From the NCBI GenBank assembly GCA_002336895.1, contig DDFC01000019.1, positions 1 to 33,628 on the forward strand: a stretch of 33,628 bases of DNA, read 5' to 3'. This DNA comes from Verrucomicrobiaceae bacterium UBA1938. Its GTDB lineage: Bacteria > Verrucomicrobiota > Verrucomicrobiia > Verrucomicrobiales > Verrucomicrobiaceae. Under the pieces are notes generated by a model. The model searched no databases. It was not told the origin of the DNA and saw nothing but the letters and a program-made list of their open reading frames with translations. Positions 9,801 to 17,382 of the stretch are shown one piece after another (the first letter of the stretch is position 1; every line of letters begins with the position of its first letter). The translations under genes were made by a program, and so were the position numbers.

Positions 9801-10206
9801 CATCCAGATCAAGGCACAGGGCCTTGTCGAAGGCCGCTACGCCATCACCTGCAATGGCCGCACCGTCCCGCTGCACCCCACCGGCACCAATGGCGAGTAC
9901 GTCGCCGGAGTCCGCTACCGCGCCTGGCAGCCGCCAAACTGTCTCCAGCCCACCGTTGGCGTGCACTCACCGCTCACGATTGATCTCGTGGACCAGTGGA
10001 ATCAGCGCTCCCTTGGCGGCTGCACCTACCACGTCGCCCATCCCGGTGGGCTCAGCTACGAGGTCTTCCCGGTCAATGCCTACGAAGCCGAAAGCCGCCG
10101 CTACGCGCGCTTCTTCCGCCATGGCCACACTCCCGGGAAGGTCAAAGTGGCCCCTGCCCAGCCCAATCCGGAGTTCCCTTTCACCCTGGACCTGAGGCAC
10201 GCATGA
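6811..10206 (+). CDS. Transglutaminase-like domain fused to DUF2126
   Basis: A 1131-residue two-module protein. The N-terminal part is a bacterial transglutaminase-like N domain (MSIHVALHHRTSYRY) plus a papain-like transglutaminase core with Cys187 (TGSCRDTSW), His236 (DLHAWCEVY) and Asp252 (GLDPTSGL) as the expected triad. From about residue 340 (DVRLTMGGEPTFVS) to the end is DUF2126, an uncharacterised domain seen almost only in such fusions; GTGGGNHIVMG sits near its middle. The upstream frame is open from 6526 but is antisense to pyc, so ATG 6811 is the start. It heads a six-gene cluster of transglutaminase, circularly permuted ATP-grasp and alpha-E proteins. Published comparative genomics (Iyer, Aravind and colleagues) predicts that such clusters make or process peptides, with the transglutaminase fold acting as peptidase or amide-exchange enzyme. 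Substrate and product are unknown. Confidence 0.93.
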   Translation: MSIHVALHHRTSYRYERPVELGPQIIRLRPAPHSRTRILSYSLKVAPKKHFLNWQQDPQSNYLARLVFPEKTDEFTIEVDVVAEMTVFNPFDFFLEPECEHFPFKYDAVLDHELAPFVKAAEFTPKFGDYFKRLEADLLEMKPWPPRTIDVLVFINQRLWKDIGYTVRMEPGVQTPEETLTKLTGSCRDTSWLMVQVLRRLGFAARFVSGYLIQLKPDVKSLDGPSGTEVDFTDLHAWCEVYLPGAGWVGLDPTSGLFAGEGHIPLAATPDPQSAAPISGMVEPCETKFEFEMKVDRVFESPRVTKPYTDEQWAEIEALGHALDKELDAADVRLTMGGEPTFVSIDDAEGAEWNTTAVGPMKARLSDELIKRLKARFSPGAFLHYGQGKWYPGESLPRWCYASYWRKDGEPLWAHPHLFADMQKDYGVDETHSARFIHALAERLGCGGKWIMPAYEDAFYYLWRERRLPTNVDPHKSNLKDEEERARLAKVFEQGLDKIIGHVLPLKPAHNGWETGPWFLRTERCYLIPGDSAMGLRLPLDSQPWVKTTDYPYHHEQDPMEDREPLPDRQHFVRGIGGVPASFWRRVALSQKRPKALGDLTEEERKALEQELEQRIDPAFQPPTVGQSADWVVRTALCVEPRGGKLHVFMPPTKTLEEYLSALGAVEDVALALDQPVVLEGYPPPYDPRVNVLKVTPDPGVIEVNVHPAKNWDEMVNITETLYEEARQTRLGTEKFMVDGRHTGTGGGNHIVMGAEYPKDSPFLRRPDLLRSLVTYWQNHPALSYMFSGLFIGPMSQSPRIDEARNDSLYELEVAFKAASDSGHVPPWLVDRLYRNLLIDSSGNTHRAEFCIDKLYSPDSSTGRLGLLEMRGFEMPPHSRMSLAQALMLRTLIARFWKEPYEAPLVRWGTDIHDRWMLPHFAWSDIEDVCHDTRQAGYEMKPEWFAPHFEFRYPLSGDWSARNVHVEIRQALEPWHVLGEDAGMGGAVRYVDSSLERIQIKAQGLVEGRYAITCNGRTVPLHPTGTNGEYVAGVRYRAWQPPNCLQPTVGVHSPLTIDLVDQWNQRSLGGCTYHVAHPGGLSYEVFPVNAYEAESRRYARFFRHGHTPGKVKVAPAQPNPEFPFTLDLRHA

Positions 10207-10275
10207 AAGTAAAAAATCGGGATGCACAAAGCATGAACGGTTTCTACAGTCGCCACCCGCACAGTCGCATACGCA

Positions 10276-12867
10276 TTGATCTTCCAATCTCAAAGCTCCA
10301 CCTCCTCCGCTCCTCCTGCCGCATCCAAGGCTGCTCCACCGCAGTTCGACGGCAAGGCGGTTGAGGGGCATTACGACGAACTGCGGGAGGCTGGAGGCAA
10401 GATCCGATCTCATTACGAGCCGGTCATAGCAGACCTCCAGCGGCGGGACGTCGCCGGGGTCAAGCGTCTCTCAGACACCGCCCGCCGCCTGCTGGCCGAG
10501 CGTGGCGTCACCTTCAACATCTACGATGAAAAGGGCCTCGACACCCCGTGGCAGATGGACCCGGTGCCCTTCGTCATCTCCGCCCGTGAGTGGGAGGCCA
10601 TCGAAAAGGCGCTCATCCAGCGCGCCACCTTGCTCAATGCCATCCTGACAGACAGCTACGGTCCCCAGCGGCTCATCAAAGATGGCAGCATGCCGGCGGC
10701 CATGGTGCTCGCGCAGCCCAGCTACATCCGCGCCTGCCATGGCATCAAGGTGCCCAATGACAAGCCGCTCCAGGTCTATGGTGCCGACATCGTCCGTGCT
10801 CCGGACGGCCAGTGGTGGGTCATCTCTGACCGCACCCAGATTCCCACCGGCTCCGGCTACGCGCTGGAAAACCGCCTCATCACCTCACGCCTGCTGCCTG
10901 ATGTCTTCCGTGACGCGCGTGTCCGCCGCCTCGCGGGGTTCTTCCGCCAGATGCAGCAGTCCCTCGCCGCCCTCGCCCCGCGTCCTGTCGAGGAGCCCCG
11001 CGTCGTGCTGCTCACGCCTGGCCCCTACAACGAAACCTACTTCGAGCAGGCCTACCTGGCCCGGTACCTCGGCTACACTCTTGTCGAAGGCGAAGACCTC
11101 ACCGTGCGCGATGACCGCGTCTATCAGAAGACGCTCAACGGCCTCGAACCCGTGGATGTCATCCTCCGCCGCGTGGACGACGATTTCTGCGATCCTCTGG
11201 AACTGCGCAATGATTCCATGCTCGGAGTCCCCGGCCTCGTGCGCGCCGTACGTGCGGGCAATGTGGCCCTGGCCAACTCCCTCGGCTCCGGCCTCGTCGA
11301 GGCTCCGGCCATGATGGCCTTCCTGCCCAGCCTCAGTCGCAAGCTCCTCGGAGAGGATCTGCTCATGCCCTCTGTCGCCACCTGGTGGTGCGGCCAGGAG
11401 AATCCAAAGGCCGAGGTGGAAAAAAATCTCGACCGGCTGGTCATCAAAAACGCCTTCAAGGTCCGTGGCCGCGAGATCAATTTCGGCGAGCGCCTTACCT
11501 CGGCTGAGCGCGCCGCCCTCATCGAACGCATGCGTTTTGCTCCGGACCGCTGGGCCGCGCAGGAAAAAATCTCCTTCTCCACCGCCCCGGTGTGGGAGGA
11601 CGGGCACCTCGTCCACAAATCTGTCAGCGTGCGCGTTTACCTCGTCGCCACCCAGGACGGTTACATGGTCATGCCTGGTGGTCTTACGCGCGTGGCGGCC
11701 AGGACAGACTCCTCCCTGGTCTCCATGCAGAAAGGCGGCACCACCAAGGACACCTGGGTGCTCAGCGACGGCCCGGTGGACAATGTCACCCTCCTTTCCA
11801 ATACCAGCACCCCGGTGGAGCTTCGCCGCACCGGGCACAATCTCGGCAGCCGTGTGGCCAATCACCTCTACTGGCTCGGCCGCTACGCCGAGCGCGCAGA
11901 GTCCAGCGCCCGCCTGCTGCGCTCCACCCTGCTGCGTTGCTCGCCGGAAAGCGGCATGAGCGAGACCCCGCTGCTCCTCCCCTTGCTGGAGGCGCTCAAA
12001 AAGCTCACCGTTTTGGATGACGTCACAGATGTGGCCGCGCTGGCCTCCCAGCAGGAGCAGCTTGAGGCCCGTCTGTTGGAGGCCGTCTTTGACTCCGATC
12101 ATCCCTCCAGCGTTCGCTCCAGTGTGGCGCACATCCAGCGCATCGGTGTTCTGCTGCGCGACCGCATTTCCGTGGACACCTGGCGCGTCATCAGCCAGCT
12201 CGGAGACGCCCTGGACACCTATGAAAACACGCCCAGCGTCACTCCCATGTCTGACGCTCTCAATGTGCTCACCCGCATCATCCTCGAGCTCGCCTCCTTC
12301 CATGGCCTGGCCAAGGAAAACATGACGCGCGCCCAGGGCTGGATGTTCCTCGACATGGGCCACCGCCTCGAACGCACGGTTTACATCTGCGAGCTGCTGC
12401 GGGCCGGTCTGCGCAGCGCGGACGCCGAAAACCCCAGCCTCCTCGAAGCCATCCTCGAGGTCGGAGACAGCACCATCACTTATCGCAATCGCTACAGCCT
12501 GCTCCCTCAGCTCGCAGCCGTGTATGACCTTCTCATGCTCGATGAGCTCAACCCTCGCGGCCTTCGCTTCCAGTTTGAGCGCATCCGCCAGCAGTTCGAG
12601 CACCTCCCCCACGAGCAGAAATCTGCGCTCCTCACCCCGGCCATGCGCATCTTCCTGGAAAACAGCACCCGCCTCCAGCTTTGCGATCCCACCGAGCTCG
12701 CCCGCGTGGAGCCCGGTGCCCGGGCGCAGTCCCAGGTGGCTCGCCTCCTCACTCAGCTTATTGAGGCCATGCCCCTGCTCAATGATGCGCTGACCGCTTC
12801 CTACTTCGCACATTCCACCATCAGCAGCAGCGAGTCCGCTCCTCCTGCTGAAACCGCGACCGCGTGA
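10276..12867 (+). CDS. Circularly permuted ATP-grasp fused to alpha-E domain
   Basis: Up to 863 residues. Residues about 25-490 form the circularly permuted ATP-grasp domain (TPGPYNETYFEQAYLARYLG, then ILRRVDDDFCDPLELR, GVPGLVRA, MPGGLTRVA). Residues from about 520 form an alpha-E (DUF403) helical domain starting GSRVANHLYWLGRYAERAE. ATP-grasp enzymes join a carboxylate to an amine using ATP; alpha-E is a helical partner of unknown activity. Where the second ATP-grasp of this cluster has the glycine-rich NESGGYGM, this one has FKVRGREINFGE, so phosphate-loop chemistry may differ. The start is unclear: TTG 10276 has no Shine-Dalgarno site, and the first 20 residues are low-complexity Ser/Ala/Pro. 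A different frame beginning at ATG 10203 overlaps the previous stop as ATGA but ends after 53 codons, so a frameshift near 10280-10360 is possible. The 3' end overlaps the next gene as TGATG. Confidence 0.9.
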   Translation: MIFQSQSSTSSAPPAASKAAPPQFDGKAVEGHYDELREAGGKIRSHYEPVIADLQRRDVAGVKRLSDTARRLLAERGVTFNIYDEKGLDTPWQMDPVPFVISAREWEAIEKALIQRATLLNAILTDSYGPQRLIKDGSMPAAMVLAQPSYIRACHGIKVPNDKPLQVYGADIVRAPDGQWWVISDRTQIPTGSGYALENRLITSRLLPDVFRDARVRRLAGFFRQMQQSLAALAPRPVEEPRVVLLTPGPYNETYFEQAYLARYLGYTLVEGEDLTVRDDRVYQKTLNGLEPVDVILRRVDDDFCDPLELRNDSMLGVPGLVRAVRAGNVALANSLGSGLVEAPAMMAFLPSLSRKLLGEDLLMPSVATWWCGQENPKAEVEKNLDRLVIKNAFKVRGREINFGERLTSAERAALIERMRFAPDRWAAQEKISFSTAPVWEDGHLVHKSVSVRVYLVATQDGYMVMPGGLTRVAARTDSSLVSMQKGGTTKDTWVLSDGPVDNVTLLSNTSTPVELRRTGHNLGSRVANHLYWLGRYAERAESSARLLRSTLLRCSPESGMSETPLLLPLLEALKKLTVLDDVTDVAALASQQEQLEARLLEAVFDSDHPSSVRSSVAHIQRIGVLLRDRISVDTWRVISQLGDALDTYENTPSVTPMSDALNVLTRIILELASFHGLAKENMTRAQGWMFLDMGHRLERTVYICELLRAGLRSADAENPSLLEAILEVGDSTITYRNRYSLLPQLAAVYDLLMLDELNPRGLRFQFERIRQQFEHLPHEQKSALLTPAMRIFLENSTRLQLCDPTELARVEPGARAQSQVARLLTQLIEAMPLLNDALTASYFAHSTISSSESAPPAETATA

Positions 12868-13745
12868 TGAAATACCGCATCACCCATCGCACCACGTATC
12901 ACTACAGCTCTCAGGTGGCGGTGTCCCACCATGCCGCACGCCTGCGTCCGCGGGATACCGAGACACAGCGCTGCCTGGAGTTCAGCCTCAGCCTTGACCC
13001 TGAGCCCGATCTCCGCACAGGGCACGTGGACTCCTTTGGCAACGAGGTCGCCTGCTTCTCCGTGCAGAAGCTGCACAACCACTTTGAAGTCGTCTCCCGC
13101 AGCTTCGTTTCCCTGATGCCTGTCCTGCAGCCGGACCCTCTGCAGACTCCGGCTTGGGAGGATGTGGCCGCCCTGTTCCGCGATCCCGTCTCCGCAGACC
13201 TGCTCGATCCCTGCCAGTTTGTTTACGTCAGTCCGCTGCTTGTGCCTGAGGTGCAGCTGCGGGATTTCGCACTGCCCAGCTTCCCCAAGGGGCGTCCTGT
13301 CCTCGCCGCTACGGCGGATCTTTTCCGCCGGATCTTCAAGGAGTTTGTTTTCGACTCCAAGGCCACCACCATCAGCACGCCTCTCAAGGAGGTGCTGGAA
13401 AAGAAGCGCGGCGTCTGCCAGGACTTCGCCCACCTCGCCATCGCCAGCCTGCGCGCCATGGGCCTGCCGGCGCGCTACATCAGCGGCTACCTGCGCACGC
13501 ATCCCCCTGCGGGCAAGCCGCGGCTGCAGGGCGTGGATGCGTCCCATGCCTGGGCCTCCTGCTTTGTACCGGGCTTTGGCTGGGTGGACTTTGACCCCAC
13601 CAACAACTGCTTCACCTCGCTGGATCACATCACCGTGGCCATCGGCCGCGACTTCTCAGACGTCAGCCCCGTGCGCGGCATCATCACCGGAGGTGGAAAA
13701 CACACCGTGGGTGTGGGCGTGGATGTCGAGCCTGTCGGCGCTTGA
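12867..13745 (+). CDS. Transglutaminase-like cysteine protein (first stand-alone copy)
   Basis: A 292-residue protein with the bacterial transglutaminase N-terminal beta region (MKYRITHRTTYHYSS) followed by the transglutaminase core. The triad is Cys184 (GVCQDFAH), His228 (DASHAWAS) and Asp243 (VDFDPTNN). Proteins of this group are soluble and predicted to hydrolyse or exchange amide bonds. No signal peptide is visible, so a cytoplasmic location is inferred. The ATG overlaps the stop of the ATP-grasp/alpha-E fusion (TGATG), implying translational coupling; GTG 12864 is an alternative start one codon earlier. It closes the first half-cluster, and a 74-base gap with a sigma-54-like site follows. 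Confidence 0.93.
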   Translation: MKYRITHRTTYHYSSQVAVSHHAARLRPRDTETQRCLEFSLSLDPEPDLRTGHVDSFGNEVACFSVQKLHNHFEVVSRSFVSLMPVLQPDPLQTPAWEDVAALFRDPVSADLLDPCQFVYVSPLLVPEVQLRDFALPSFPKGRPVLAATADLFRRIFKEFVFDSKATTISTPLKEVLEKKRGVCQDFAHLAIASLRAMGLPARYISGYLRTHPPAGKPRLQGVDASHAWASCFVPGFGWVDFDPTNNCFTSLDHITVAIGRDFSDVSPVRGIITGGGKHTVGVGVDVEPVGA

Positions 13746-13787
13746 TACTGCCACTGAAACAGGGTGAATTTTAAAGCGATTGAAACT

Positions 13788-13804
13788 CTGGCACAGGGGC
13801 TGCT
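13788..13804 (+). promoter_or_regulatory. Sigma-54 (-24/-12)-like promoter candidate
   Basis: CTGGCAC (13788-13794), then AGGGGC, then TGCT (13801-13804). The GG (13790-13791) and GC (13802-13803) are separated by exactly 10 bases, as in the sigma-54 consensus TGGCAC-N5-TTGC. It lies in the only sizeable gap inside the cluster (13746-13819). A weakness is that a start site 12 bases past the GC would leave only about 5 bases before the ATG at 13820. Confidence 0.4.
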
Positions 13805-13819
13805 AATTATTAAGATCCC

Positions 13820-15298
13820 ATGTCGTCACTGTTTAACGACTACCAACCAGAGAGCTTCTTCGACGAGGTGTTTTCCCAGACAAGGAAGGCGCGCACGCAC
13901 TACGGAGCCATGCTTGATAGTGTAGGTTCACTCACTCCGTCCGAATATTCTGCACGCCAGAAAGCTGTGGATGCCGCCTTCCTCCGTCAGGGAGTCACAT
14001 TCACCGTCTATGGCGATGACCAGGGTACCGAACGCATCTTCCCCTTCGACCTCATGCCGCGCATCATCCCGCAGCGTGAATGGGAGACAGTGGAGGCCGG
14101 ACTGATCCAGCGCATCACCGCGTTGAATCTCTTCCTCAACGATGTTTACCACGGTCAGAAGATCATCAATGACAAGGCCGTCCCCGCCGAGCTCGTGCTC
14201 TCCGCCTCTCATTACCGGCCGGAGTTCCGTGGTATCAAAGTCCCCCACGGCATCTACATCCACATCTGCGGAACCGACCTCGTCCGCGATGGCAAAGGGG
14301 ACTACTACGTCCTTGAGGACAATGGCCGCTGCCCCTCCGGCGCCTCCTACATGCTGGAGAATCGCAATGCCATGAAGCGCGCCTTCCCCGGCCTGCTTCA
14401 GAGCCTGCCCGTGCGTCCGGTGGATGCCTACGGCTCCATGCTGCGGGAGACACTGGCTCATCTGGCCCCGGACAGCGTGCTAGACCCCGTCATCGTCGTG
14501 CTCACACCCGGCATCTACAACAGCGCCTACTTTGAGCACTGCTACCTCGCCAAGCAGATGGGCGTGCCCATTGTCGAAGGCCGCGATCTCATCATCCGCA
14601 ATGATCGTGTCTTCATGCGCACCACGAAAGGCCTCGAACAGGTGCACGTCATCTATCGTCGCATCGACGATGACTTCCTCGACCCCCAGGTTTTCCGCAA
14701 GGACTCCCTCCTCGGCGTTCCCGGCATCATCAATGCCTACCGCAAAGGCAACGTCGCCCTCGCCAACTCCATTGGCACCGGCGTTGCCGATGACAAGGCG
14801 GTCTATGCGCTCGTGCCGAAGATGATCAAATACTACCTCGATCAGGACCCCATCCTTCCCAACGTGCCCACGCACCTCGGGGTCGAGCCCAAGGAGTGCG
14901 AGTACATCCTCGACAACCTCGACAAGCTCGTGGTCAAAGCTGTCAACGAATCCGGCGGCTACGGCATGCTCATGGGGCCGCACGCCTCCAAAAAGGAGCG
15001 CGCCGAATTCGGCGAGCGTATCAAGAAGAATCCGCGCAACTACATCGCGCAGCCCGTTCTTCAGCTCTCCCGCCATCCCGTCTTTGTGGACGACCACTTC
15101 GAAGGCCGCCACATCGACCTGCGCCCCTACGTGCTCTGTGGCGATCGCGTGCGCGTCGTCCCCGGCGGCCTCACCCGCGTCGCGCTCAAAAAAGGCTCTC
15201 TCGTTGTGAACTCCTCCCAGGGCGGAGGCAGCAAGGACACCTGGGTCCTCTGGGACGATCCCCTGGACACACCTGCCGAAACCTCACCCGCCGCCTGA
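13820..15298 (+). CDS. Circularly permuted ATP-grasp protein (stand-alone, intact glycine loop)
   Basis: A 492-residue protein of the circularly permuted ATP-grasp family. It shows the family's ordered motifs: FTVYGDDQGTERIFPFDLMPR (about 57-77), GTDLVRDGKGDYYVLEDNGR (about 150-169), VIVVLTPGIYNSAYFEH, IYRRIDDDFLDP, GVPGIINAYRKGNVALANS, VVKAVNESGGYGM (glycine-rich loop) and RVRVVPGGLTRVA near the C-terminus. These support an ATP-dependent carboxylate-amine ligase. In many genomes such a gene sits directly before an alpha-E gene and a transglutaminase gene, as it does here. The substrate is unknown; the family has been linked to short peptide or amide synthesis by comparative genomics only. 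The ATG has no Shine-Dalgarno site, but homology extends to the very N-terminus (FFDEVFSQTRKARTHY), which supports this start. Confidence 0.94.
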   Translation: MSSLFNDYQPESFFDEVFSQTRKARTHYGAMLDSVGSLTPSEYSARQKAVDAAFLRQGVTFTVYGDDQGTERIFPFDLMPRIIPQREWETVEAGLIQRITALNLFLNDVYHGQKIINDKAVPAELVLSASHYRPEFRGIKVPHGIYIHICGTDLVRDGKGDYYVLEDNGRCPSGASYMLENRNAMKRAFPGLLQSLPVRPVDAYGSMLRETLAHLAPDSVLDPVIVVLTPGIYNSAYFEHCYLAKQMGVPIVEGRDLIIRNDRVFMRTTKGLEQVHVIYRRIDDDFLDPQVFRKDSLLGVPGIINAYRKGNVALANSIGTGVADDKAVYALVPKMIKYYLDQDPILPNVPTHLGVEPKECEYILDNLDKLVVKAVNESGGYGMLMGPHASKKERAEFGERIKKNPRNYIAQPVLQLSRHPVFVDDHFEGRHIDLRPYVLCGDRVRVVPGGLTRVALKKGSLVVNSSQGGGSKDTWVLWDDPLDTPAETSPAA

Positions 15299-15307
15299 TC
15301 ACACGCC

Positions 15308-16366
15308 ATGCTTAGCCGAGTCGCAGACAGCATTTACTGGATGGCACGCTACGTCGAGCGTGCTGAAAACCTCTCCCGCCTCCTCCTCTCCACGCAGGAT
15401 CTCCTGCTGGACGCCGGAGCCGAGGGCGTGGATGAAGCGCAGTTCTGGCAGCCCCTCCTCGCCACCACCGGGGACGAGGACGCCTACTTCGGGCTGCATA
15501 AAAAAGTCAAAGGCAAGGACGTCACCGACTTCCTCGCCCTTCGTTCGGACAATCCCAACTCCATGCTCAACAGCATTCGTGCCGCACGTGAAAACGCGCG
15601 CACCGTGCGGGATCAGATCTCCGATGAGATCTGGGAGTCTCTGAACTCCCTGCGCCTCTTCGTCGAATCCGCCGAGGGCAAGGCCATGCATCGCACACAG
15701 AGCGCCGCCTTCTACGAGCGCGTTCTTCGCGGCTCCTATGAGTTCCAGGGCGTGGCAGACTCCACCACGCCTCGTGGGGAAATCTGGTACTTCCTCCGCG
15801 TCGGCACCTGCCTGGAGCGTGCGGACAAAGTCTCCCGTCTGCTCGACACCTGCTCCGGTCTTTCTCTGGAGATGCCGCCTTCTCCCAAGGCCCGCCCCCT
15901 GCGCTGGGCCGCCCTGCTGCGTTCCTGCTCCGCCTGGCATGCCTTCCAGACCAAATGCAGCAAGCAGGACCCGGCGAAAATCATCGAATATCTCCTGCTC
16001 GACGAGACCTTCCCCCGCTCCATCGCCTATTGCGTGGCCGAGGCGGAGGGCGCTCTTCAGGCGCTATGCGCCGGGGCTGGCATCCAGGGCATGCCCCCGC
16101 TGCTGCGGCATGTGGGGCGTCTGCGTGCAGACCTGGCCTACACCACCGTCGAGGAGGTGCTAGCCATCGGCCTGCATGAGTACATCGATGCTCTGCAGAC
16201 TCGCCTGAATCAAATTGGCGAAGCCATCTTCCAGACCTTCGTGCTGCATGCAGACCTCACTCTGCCGGCCGAGGAGCCTGTGCCGGAGGTCGTCAGCATC
16301 CCGGGTGCCTATCACGCCCATGCCGACGAAGATGCTCAGATTCAGCAGCAGCAACAGCAGCAGTAA
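15308..16366 (+). CDS. Alpha-E domain (DUF403) protein
   Basis: A 352-residue all-helical alpha-E protein beginning MLSRVADSIYWMARYVERAEN, which matches the alpha-E start seen in the upstream fusion (GSRVANHLYWLGRYAERAE). Further family features are SIRAARENARTVRDQIS and EIWYFLRVGTCLERADKVSRLLD. Function is unknown; genome association predicts it works with the ATP-grasp protein, possibly as a scaffold or as a second enzymatic step. It starts 9 bases after the ATP-grasp stop. The C-terminus ends in a glutamine run encoded by CAG/CAA repeats (16336-16363), a length-variable-looking tail outside the domain. Confidence 0.93.
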   Translation: MLSRVADSIYWMARYVERAENLSRLLLSTQDLLLDAGAEGVDEAQFWQPLLATTGDEDAYFGLHKKVKGKDVTDFLALRSDNPNSMLNSIRAARENARTVRDQISDEIWESLNSLRLFVESAEGKAMHRTQSAAFYERVLRGSYEFQGVADSTTPRGEIWYFLRVGTCLERADKVSRLLDTCSGLSLEMPPSPKARPLRWAALLRSCSAWHAFQTKCSKQDPAKIIEYLLLDETFPRSIAYCVAEAEGALQALCAGAGIQGMPPLLRHVGRLRADLAYTTVEEVLAIGLHEYIDALQTRLNQIGEAIFQTFVLHADLTLPAEEPVPEVVSIPGAYHAHADEDAQIQQQQQQQ

Positions 16367-16402
16367 AAGCGGCGTACTTGCGCCTCCTGCCGTTCCACCG
16401 CC

Positions 16403-17254
16403 ATGCGATTTCGAGTCTTCCACCGTACGCGCTACATCTACCGCGCCGCGGTCCGCGACAGCTACAACGAGGTCAGGCTCCGCCCTGTCACCGACGACAA
16501 GTCGCGCCTCGAATTTTTCCTGCTCAACGTCAAGCCCCCCGCCCGCCTTCAGCACTTCCGCGACAACTGGCTCAACTACGTCCATTACTTCGACATCTCA
16601 GAGCCGCACTCGGACCTGACCATCGAGTCACAGTCCACCATCAACACCACCAATCCCTACGAGGACGGCAAGCCCTTGGGTGTCACCTTTGAGATGCTCA
16701 AGGACGAGATGGATGAAATGGTTCTCCCCTTTCTCGGAGACAGCCGCTACATCGCCATCACTCCCGAGGTCTGGCGTCTCGGCATCGACATCCGCAATGA
16801 GAGCAACGACGTCTTCGAGACCGCCGAGGCCGTCATGAATTACATCTACCGGGAGTGGAAATATTCCCCCAGCACCACCACCGCCTCCACTCATATGGAG
16901 GAGGTGCTGCAGAGCAGGCAGGGCGTCTGCCAGGACTTCGCCCACCTCATGATCGGCATCTGCCGTGCCCTTGGCATCCCCTCACGCTACATCAGCGGCT
17001 ATTTGTACAATGGCCCAGATTCCCACCTGCGTGGCGCCCAGGCCTCCCACGCCTGGTGCGAGATCCATCTGCCCGGCAAAGGCTGGTTCGGCCTCGACCC
17101 CACCAACGCCACCCTCGCCGACGAGCGCCACATCAAGATCGCCACCGGCCGCGACTACCACGATGCCGCCCCCATCTCCGGCTACTTCGACGGCCCCCCC
17201 GGCGCCACCACCGCCCTCCAGGTCGAGCTCGAAGTCCGGCGGCTCGATGGTTGA
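16403..17254 (+). CDS. Transglutaminase-like cysteine protein (second stand-alone copy)
   Basis: A 283-residue protein with an N-terminal beta domain (MRFRVFHRTRYIYR) and a transglutaminase core carrying Cys176 (GVCQDFAH), His216 (ASHAWCE) and Asp232 (LDPTNA). It is a paralogue of the protein at 12867 but diverges in the central linker. It ends the six-gene cluster and lies 36 bases after the alpha-E gene, so co-transcription with the ATP-grasp and alpha-E genes is likely. It is predicted to cleave or exchange amide bonds formed by the ATP-grasp ligases. No signal peptide is seen. Confidence 0.93.
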   Translation: MRFRVFHRTRYIYRAAVRDSYNEVRLRPVTDDKSRLEFFLLNVKPPARLQHFRDNWLNYVHYFDISEPHSDLTIESQSTINTTNPYEDGKPLGVTFEMLKDEMDEMVLPFLGDSRYIAITPEVWRLGIDIRNESNDVFETAEAVMNYIYREWKYSPSTTTASTHMEEVLQSRQGVCQDFAHLMIGICRALGIPSRYISGYLYNGPDSHLRGAQASHAWCEIHLPGKGWFGLDPTNATLADERHIKIATGRDYHDAAPISGYFDGPPGATTALQVELEVRRLDG

Positions 17255-17270
17255 TCCTCTGAATCTTCCG

Positions 17271-17298
17271 TTGTCTTTCACCCCCTGCCCGCTACAAT
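17271..17298 (+). promoter_or_regulatory. Sigma-70-type promoter candidate for the kdsA-lpt-hpf block
   Basis: TTGTCT (17271-17276) and TACAAT (17293-17298) are separated by 16 bases, upstream of kdsA. The -10 region overlaps a small inverted repeat, CCCGCTA/TAGCGGG (17288-17294 and 17304-17310). Transcripts from here would begin near 17305 and run through the hairpin at 17341. Confidence 0.4.
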
Positions 17299-17340
17299 TC
17301 TTCTAGCGGGCCGCGCAACGGGGTTGGAAACTTCAAAACC

Positions 17341-17374
17341 GATTCTGGAGCAAGGCTCCCAGAATCAATTTTTT
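17341..17374 (+). terminator. Terminator-like hairpin immediately upstream of kdsA
   Basis: GATTCTGG (17341-17348) pairs with CCAGAATC (17359-17366). The inner AGC/GCT pairs around an AAG loop with one bulged C. AATTTTTT follows, then AAGTTTTT, ending 2 bases before the kdsA ATG. It may terminate the transglutaminase operon, or act as an attenuator for kdsA, because no room remains for a promoter between it and the gene. Confidence 0.65.
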
Positions 17375-17382
17375 AAGTTTTT

